64,000 nucleotides of DNA from Streptomyces sp. NBC_00654. Its GTDB lineage: Bacteria > Actinomycetota > Actinomycetes > Streptomycetales > Streptomycetaceae. The translations under genes were made by a program, and so were the position numbers. The stretch's first letter is position 1. Each line of letters starts with the position of its first letter. Location of the stretch: positions 992,001 to 1,056,000 of the forward strand of contig NZ_JAPEOB010000001.1 in NCBI RefSeq assembly GCF_026341775.1, in the 5' to 3' direction. The notes below the pieces were generated by a model. That model did not search any database, had not been told where the DNA came from, and saw nothing but the letters and a program-made list of their open reading frames with translations. Positions 60,134 through 64,000 of the stretch are shown here, piece by piece.

Positions 60134-62392
60134 ATGACGGCAGCTGCTGCGGAGACGACGACGGACAGCGGAGCCTGGGACGGCTTCAAGGGCGGGCTGT
60201 GGCGGGACGCGATCGACGTCCGCGACTTCGTCCAGCAGAACTACACCCCGTACGAGGGTGACGGTTCCTTCCTCGCCGGCCCCACCGCCAGGACCACGGC
60301 GGTCTGGGAGAAGCTCCTCGCGCTGTTCCCGGAGGAGATCGCCAAGGGCGTCCTCGACGTGGACGTGAAGACCCCGTCCCGGATCGACGCCTTCAAGCCC
60401 GGCTACATCGACGCCGACCGTGACCTGATCGTCGGCCTCCAGACCGATGCCCCGCTCAAGCGCGCCATCATGCCCAACGGCGGCTGGCGGATGGTCGAGG
60501 GCGCCCTCGACGCGTACGGCTACAAGGCCGACCCCGAGGTCAGGGAGATCTACACCCATCTCCGCAAGACCCACAACGAGGGCGTGTTCGACGCCTACAC
60601 CCCCGAGATCCGCGCCTGCCGCTCCTCCGGCATCATCACCGGGCTGCCCGACGCCTACGGCCGCGGCCGCATCATCGGCGACTACCGCCGCGTCGCCCTC
60701 TACGGTGTCGACCGCCTGATCGCCGCCAAGGAGGCCGACAAGGCCGCGCTCGGCGAGGAGTGGGCGACCGAGCACGTCATCCGGGACCGCGAGGAGATCT
60801 CCGAGCAGATCAAGGCGCTGAACGAGCTGAAGGCCATGGCGATGTCGTACGGCCATGACATCTCCGGCCCCGCCCGCACCGGCCGCGAGGCCGTGCAGTG
60901 GCTGTACTTCGGCTATCTCGGCGCGGTGAAGGAGCAGAACGGGGCGGCCATGTCGATCGGCCGCATCGACAACTTCCTCGACATCTACCTCCAGCGCGAC
61001 ATCGGGCGCGAGCTGCTGACCGAGGAGCAGGCGCAGGAGTTCATCGACGACTTCGTCATCAAGCTCCGCATTGTCCGCTTCCTGCGCACCCCGGAGTACA
61101 ACGACCTGTACTCCGGCGACCCGACCTGGGTCACCTGGTCGATGGCCGGGATCGGTGAGGACGGCCGCCCGCTGGTGTCCCGTACCACCTTCCGGGCCCT
61201 GCAGACCCTCTACAACCTGGGCCCGGCCCCCGAGCCGAACCTCACGGTCTTCTGGTCGCGGCGGCTGCCCGCCGGATTCAAGGAGTTCGCCTCGCGGGTC
61301 GCCATCGACACCTCGGCGATCCAGTTCGAGTCGGACGAGCTGATGCGTCCGAAGTACGGCGACGACACGGCGATCGCCTGCTGCGTCTCCGCCATGGCGG
61401 TCGGCAAGCAGATGCAGTTCTTCGGTGCCCGGGTCAATGTCGCCAAGGCGCTGCTGTACGCGATCAACGGGGGCCGCGACGAACGCTCCGGCAAGCTCGT
61501 GGTGGAAGGCTTCGAGCCGATCACCGATGAGTACCTCGACTACGAGACCCTCGCCGAGCGGTACGACGCGATGCTGGACTGGCTGGCCAGGACGTATGTG
61601 CACGCGCTGAACGTCATCCACTTCATGCACGACAAGTACGCCTACGAGCGGCTGGAGATGGCCCTCCACGACCGGGAGATCCTGCGCACCATGGCCTGCG
61701 GCATCGCCGGCCTCTCGGTCGCCGCCGACTCCCTCTCCGCCGTCAAGTACGCCCGGGTGAGGGTGATCCGGGACGGGACGGGGCTCGCGACCGACTACGA
61801 GATCGAGGGCACCTACCCGGCGTACGGCAACAACGACGACCGCGCCGACTCCCTCGCCCGCGGGATCGTCCACGACTTCATGGAGAAGGTCCGCAAGCAC
61901 CCCGCCTACCGGGACGCGGTGCACACCCAGTCGGTGCTGACGATCACCTCCAACGTCGTCTACGGCAAGAAGACCGGCAACACCCCGGACGGCCGCCGCA
62001 CCGGCGAACCGTTCGCCCCCGGCGCCAACCCGATGAACGGACGCGACGAGCACGGCTACATCGCCTCCGCGCTGTCGGTGGCCAAGCTGCCGTACGACGA
62101 CGCCGAGGACGGCATCTCGCTGACCAACACCATCACGCCGGACGCGCTCGGCCGGACCCCCGAGGAGCGGATCGCGAACCTCTCCGGTGTGCTGGACGGC
62201 TTCATGGCCAGCGACGGCTTCCACATGAACGTCAATGTGCTCAACAAGGCGACCCTGGAGGACGCCATGGAGCACCCGGAGAACTATCCCCAGCTGACCA
62301 TCAGGGTCTCCGGATACGCGGTCAACTTCGTGCGGCTGACCCGCGAGCAGCAGCTCGACGTCATCAACCGCACCTTCCACGGCTCGCTCTGA
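60134..62392 (+). CDS. pflB: Formate C-acetyltransferase (pyruvate formate-lyase)
   Basis: 752-residue glycyl-radical enzyme (pyruvate + CoA to acetyl-CoA + formate), close to the 760 of E. coli PflB. Catalytic Cys416-Cys417 lie in [10 protein letters not shown], and the radical Gly727 lies in R-V-S-G-Y-A-V-N-F. The start of the long open frame is 59996, but ATG 60134 follows GGAAGG and matches the family. pflA lies 154 bp downstream. The enzyme is destroyed by oxygen, which makes it unusual in an obligately aerobic genus; the upstream Rex site suggests induction at low oxygen. Confidence 0.93.
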   Translation: MTAAAAETTTDSGAWDGFKGGLWRDAIDVRDFVQQNYTPYEGDGSFLAGPTARTTAVWEKLLALFPEEIAKGVLDVDVKTPSRIDAFKPGYIDADRDLIVGLQTDAPLKRAIMPNGGWRMVEGALDAYGYKADPEVREIYTHLRKTHNEGVFDAYTPEIRACRSSGIITGLPDAYGRGRIIGDYRRVALYGVDRLIAAKEADKAALGEEWATEHVIRDREEISEQIKALNELKAMAMSYGHDISGPARTGREAVQWLYFGYLGAVKEQNGAAMSIGRIDNFLDIYLQRDIGRELLTEEQAQEFIDDFVIKLRIVRFLRTPEYNDLYSGDPTWVTWSMAGIGEDGRPLVSRTTFRALQTLYNLGPAPEPNLTVFWSRRLPAGFKEFASRVAIDTSAIQFESDELMRPKYGDDTAIACCVSAMAVGKQMQFFGARVNVAKALLYAINGGRDERSGKLVVEGFEPITDEYLDYETLAERYDAMLDWLARTYVHALNVIHFMHDKYAYERLEMALHDREILRTMACGIAGLSVAADSLSAVKYARVRVIRDGTGLATDYEIEGTYPAYGNNDDRADSLARGIVHDFMEKVRKHPAYRDAVHTQSVLTITSNVVYGKKTGNTPDGRRTGEPFAPGANPMNGRDEHGYIASALSVAKLPYDDAEDGISLTNTITPDALGRTPEERIANLSGVLDGFMASDGFHMNVNVLNKATLEDAMEHPENYPQLTIRVSGYAVNFVRLTREQQLDVINRTFHGSL

Positions 62393-62546
62393 CCGGCCCC
62401 GGGGCCCCCGCCCCGGTCCACCGGCTCCGGCCGAGCCCCCAGAACCGCGCGGCGTCGGGTGCCCTTCCCCCGTAGGGCCCCGGCGTCGCGCGCCGCCACC
62501 CCGCTCCGCAGCCCACTGCCAGCCGTCCGCACAGGAGGCCCCTGCC

Positions 62547-63341
62547 ATGGCCCTGATCCTCGACAACTCCCTCACCCCCGTCACTCCGGCGGGTGCGGCC
62601 ACCCACCGTCCGATCTCCGGTTCGGTCCATTCCTGGGACCTGTCGACGGGTGTCGACGGGCCCGGCACGCGTTTCGTCACCTTCCTGGCCGGCTGCCCGC
62701 TGGCCTGCCTGTACTGCCACAACCCCGACACCATGCGGATGCGCAGCGGTACGCGCATGGCGGCCGGCGACCTGGTCGCGGAGGCGGCCAAGTACACGAC
62801 GTTCATCCGGGCCGCCGGCGGCGGGGCCACCATCAGCGGGGGTGAGCCGCTGCTCCAGCCGGTCTTCGCCGGTGAGCTCTTCCACCGCTTCAAGCACGAG
62901 CTCGGCCTGCACACGGCCCTGGACACCTCCGGCTTCCTCGGCGCGCGTGCCACCGACGCGATGCTGCGCGATGTCGACCTGGTCCTCCTCGACATCAAGT
63001 CCTGGGACCGCGAGACCTACCGGAAGGTGACCGGCCGGCAGCTGGAGCCGACCCTGGACTTCGCCCGCCGCCTCGCCGGCCTGGGCAAGGAGGTGCACGT
63101 CCGGTTCGTGCTGGTGCCCGGACTGACGGACGACCCCGGCAACATCGAGGGCGTCGCCTCGTTCGCCGCCTCCCTCGGCAATGTGTCCCGCGTCGACGTC
63201 CTGCCCTTCCACAAGCTGGGCGAGGCCAAGTGGCAGGCGCTGGGCAAGCCCTTCACGCTGCACGGGACCCCCTCTCCCACGCCCGAGCAGGTCGCGGCCG
63301 CCCGGTCGCTCTTCGAGGCCCATGGACTGCGGGCCGTCTGA
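62547..63341 (+). CDS. pflA: Pyruvate formate-lyase-activating enzyme (radical SAM)
   Basis: 264 residues. The radical-SAM cluster motif C-x3-C-x2-C is at Cys50, Cys54 and Cys57 (G-C-P-L-A-C-L-Y-C-H-N-P), followed by I-S-G-G-E-P-L-L-Q, the SAM-binding GGE. L-L-D-I-K and V-L-V-P-G-L-T-D-D are typical of PflA. It installs the glycyl radical in PflB. ATG 62547 follows AGGAGG. It is probably co-transcribed with pflB. Confidence 0.92.
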   Translation: MALILDNSLTPVTPAGAATHRPISGSVHSWDLSTGVDGPGTRFVTFLAGCPLACLYCHNPDTMRMRSGTRMAAGDLVAEAAKYTTFIRAAGGGATISGGEPLLQPVFAGELFHRFKHELGLHTALDTSGFLGARATDAMLRDVDLVLLDIKSWDRETYRKVTGRQLEPTLDFARRLAGLGKEVHVRFVLVPGLTDDPGNIEGVASFAASLGNVSRVDVLPFHKLGEAKWQALGKPFTLHGTPSPTPEQVAAARSLFEAHGLRAV

Positions 63342-63479
63342 CAGCGCCCTTCCACCCGTCCGCCGCTCCGCTGCCTCCCTCGCCGTTCCGTGACCGTTCT
63401 ACGACTGTCCGGGCGACTCGTTCACCCCCTGGTCGACTAAAACGGGACCAAACGCCTCATACGTCCCTACGGTGGCGGA

Positions 63480-64000
63480 GTGACCGAGCCACCAGAAGCC
63501 TCCGCCTCAGCCGAGCGGCCCACCCCCGGCGGTCCCACCGGACCGGGCACCGCTTCCGATCCCGACGAGGGCCGGGGGGCCGCCGGATCCGCTCCGGGCG
63601 CCCCTGCCGCGCCGGACGCCCGGTCCGTCGGCAACCGCGCGAGGCTGGCCGGGGTGGCCGTCTCCGTCCTGCTGATCCTCGCGATCGTGTTCGGCAGCCG
63701 GATGCTCCACAACTTCGACTCGGCGCTCCTTCCGTACGCCGTCGCCACCGTCTTCCTCGCCTTCGGTGTCGCCTACCGCTACACGGTCTGGATCTCCGCG
63801 CCCGGCGCCCGCCGCCTGTTCACGCAGGGCTGGCGCAGCCTCTTCTCGGCCGCCAACTTCCGCAAGGCCCCCACCGCCCTGCCGAAGATGATCGCCACCT
63901 ATCTGGGCTTCCAGAAGTTCCTCGGCGCCAGGTCGCACGCCCGCTGGGCCGCCCACCAGCTGATCTTCTGGGGCTGCATCCTCGCCTCCCTGATCACCTT
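63480..64000 (+). CDS. Membrane protein, partial at the window end
   Basis: The open frame starts at GTG 63480 and runs beyond 64000. A Pro/Ala/Gly-rich head of about 55 residues is followed by a hydrophobic helix (V-A-V-S-V-L-L-I-L-A-I-V-F), a second (Y-A-V-A-T-V-F-L-A-F-G-V-A-Y), and then F-Q-K-F-L-G and H-Q-L-I-F-W-G-C-I-L-A-S-L-I-T. The pattern resembles the N-terminus of membrane-anchored (Fe-S)-binding/NarI-like proteins in actinobacteria, but the cluster-binding part is outside the window, so this is tentative. The start has GGTGGCGGA immediately upstream. Confidence 0.6.
   Translation, partial: MTEPPEASASAERPTPGGPTGPGTASDPDEGRGAAGSAPGAPAAPDARSVGNRARLAGVAVSVLLILAIVFGSRMLHNFDSALLPYAVATVFLAFGVAYRYTVWISAPGARRLFTQGWRSLFSAANFRKAPTALPKMIATYLGFQKFLGARSHARWAAHQLIFWGCILASLIT

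Noticed and set aside
59942..62998. Long minus-strand open frame opposite pflB/pflA
   Set aside because: Antisense shadow of the pfl genes with composition of a GC-rich third-position frame; no motif, no start site.

Overview
The window is high-GC actinobacterial chromosome and almost certainly Streptomyces. Supporting signs are the heavy third-position G/C bias, frequent GTG starts, an XRE/DUF397 regulatory pair, a GOLPH3-like GPP34 protein, a DUF6227 protein, a HelR/HelD-type RNA polymerase-recycling ATPase and an HrdD-type sigma factor preceded by a SigR-type promoter. The species cannot be named from the sequence alone.

Layout. 0-18 kb is ordinary chromosome: a P-loop/TPR ATPase, an ADP-ribosylglycohydrolase, a sodium:solute symporter, a divergent SDR dehydrogenase/alpha-beta-barrel pair around a perfect 17-bp palindrome, the XRE/DUF397 pair, GPP34, a D-Ala-D-Ala carboxypeptidase with a very long acidic cytoplasmic tail, a multi-spanning membrane protein, a secreted metallophosphoesterase and an APH-like kinase.

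18.2-30.7 kb is an accessory (defence) island that ends at a tRNA-Arg(CCT) gene with a broken tyrosine-integrase remnant beside its 3' end. It holds an Mrr-like nuclease fused to a TerD domain, and a tight minus-strand operon: SF1 helicase with a C-terminal PD-(D/E)XK-type nuclease, a HEPN/Abi-like protein with ATGA overlap, and an unrecognised 447-residue protein. The helicase gene is split by an out-of-frame G8 tract. A PIN-type toxin-antitoxin pair and an IS110-family element with a long upstream non-coding segment follow. The operon plus the Mrr-TerD gene is my best candidate for an undescribed system.

30.9-34.4 kb encodes a long HelR/HelD-like ATPase. 34.5-44.2 kb is a sialic-acid (Nan-type) uptake and catabolism locus that is visibly decaying: NanE has an in-frame TAG, the ROK kinase an in-frame TGA and a disturbed 5' end, the sialidase is reduced to two fused pieces, the ABC operon has lost its binding protein, permeases and half an ATPase, and the second lyase gene is frameshifted. 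The NanT-like transporter, one lyase, one ABC ATPase and both GntR/FCD regulators remain open. The two regulators share a near-identical operator sequence.

44.2-64 kb is again chromosomal: a 15-copy 17-bp minisatellite in which most units can form a hairpin, an acyl-CoA synthetase-like ligase, an M6-like metalloprotease, TetR with an MFS exporter, MarR divergent from an extradiol-dioxygenase-like protein, a questin-oxidase-like protein, hrdD, a WYL regulator divergent from an MFS exporter around a palindrome, DUF6227, a P1/S58 aminopeptidase, and a pyruvate formate-lyase pair (pflB, pflA). A textbook Rex operator upstream of pflB suggests NADH/NAD+ control. The window ends inside a membrane protein gene.
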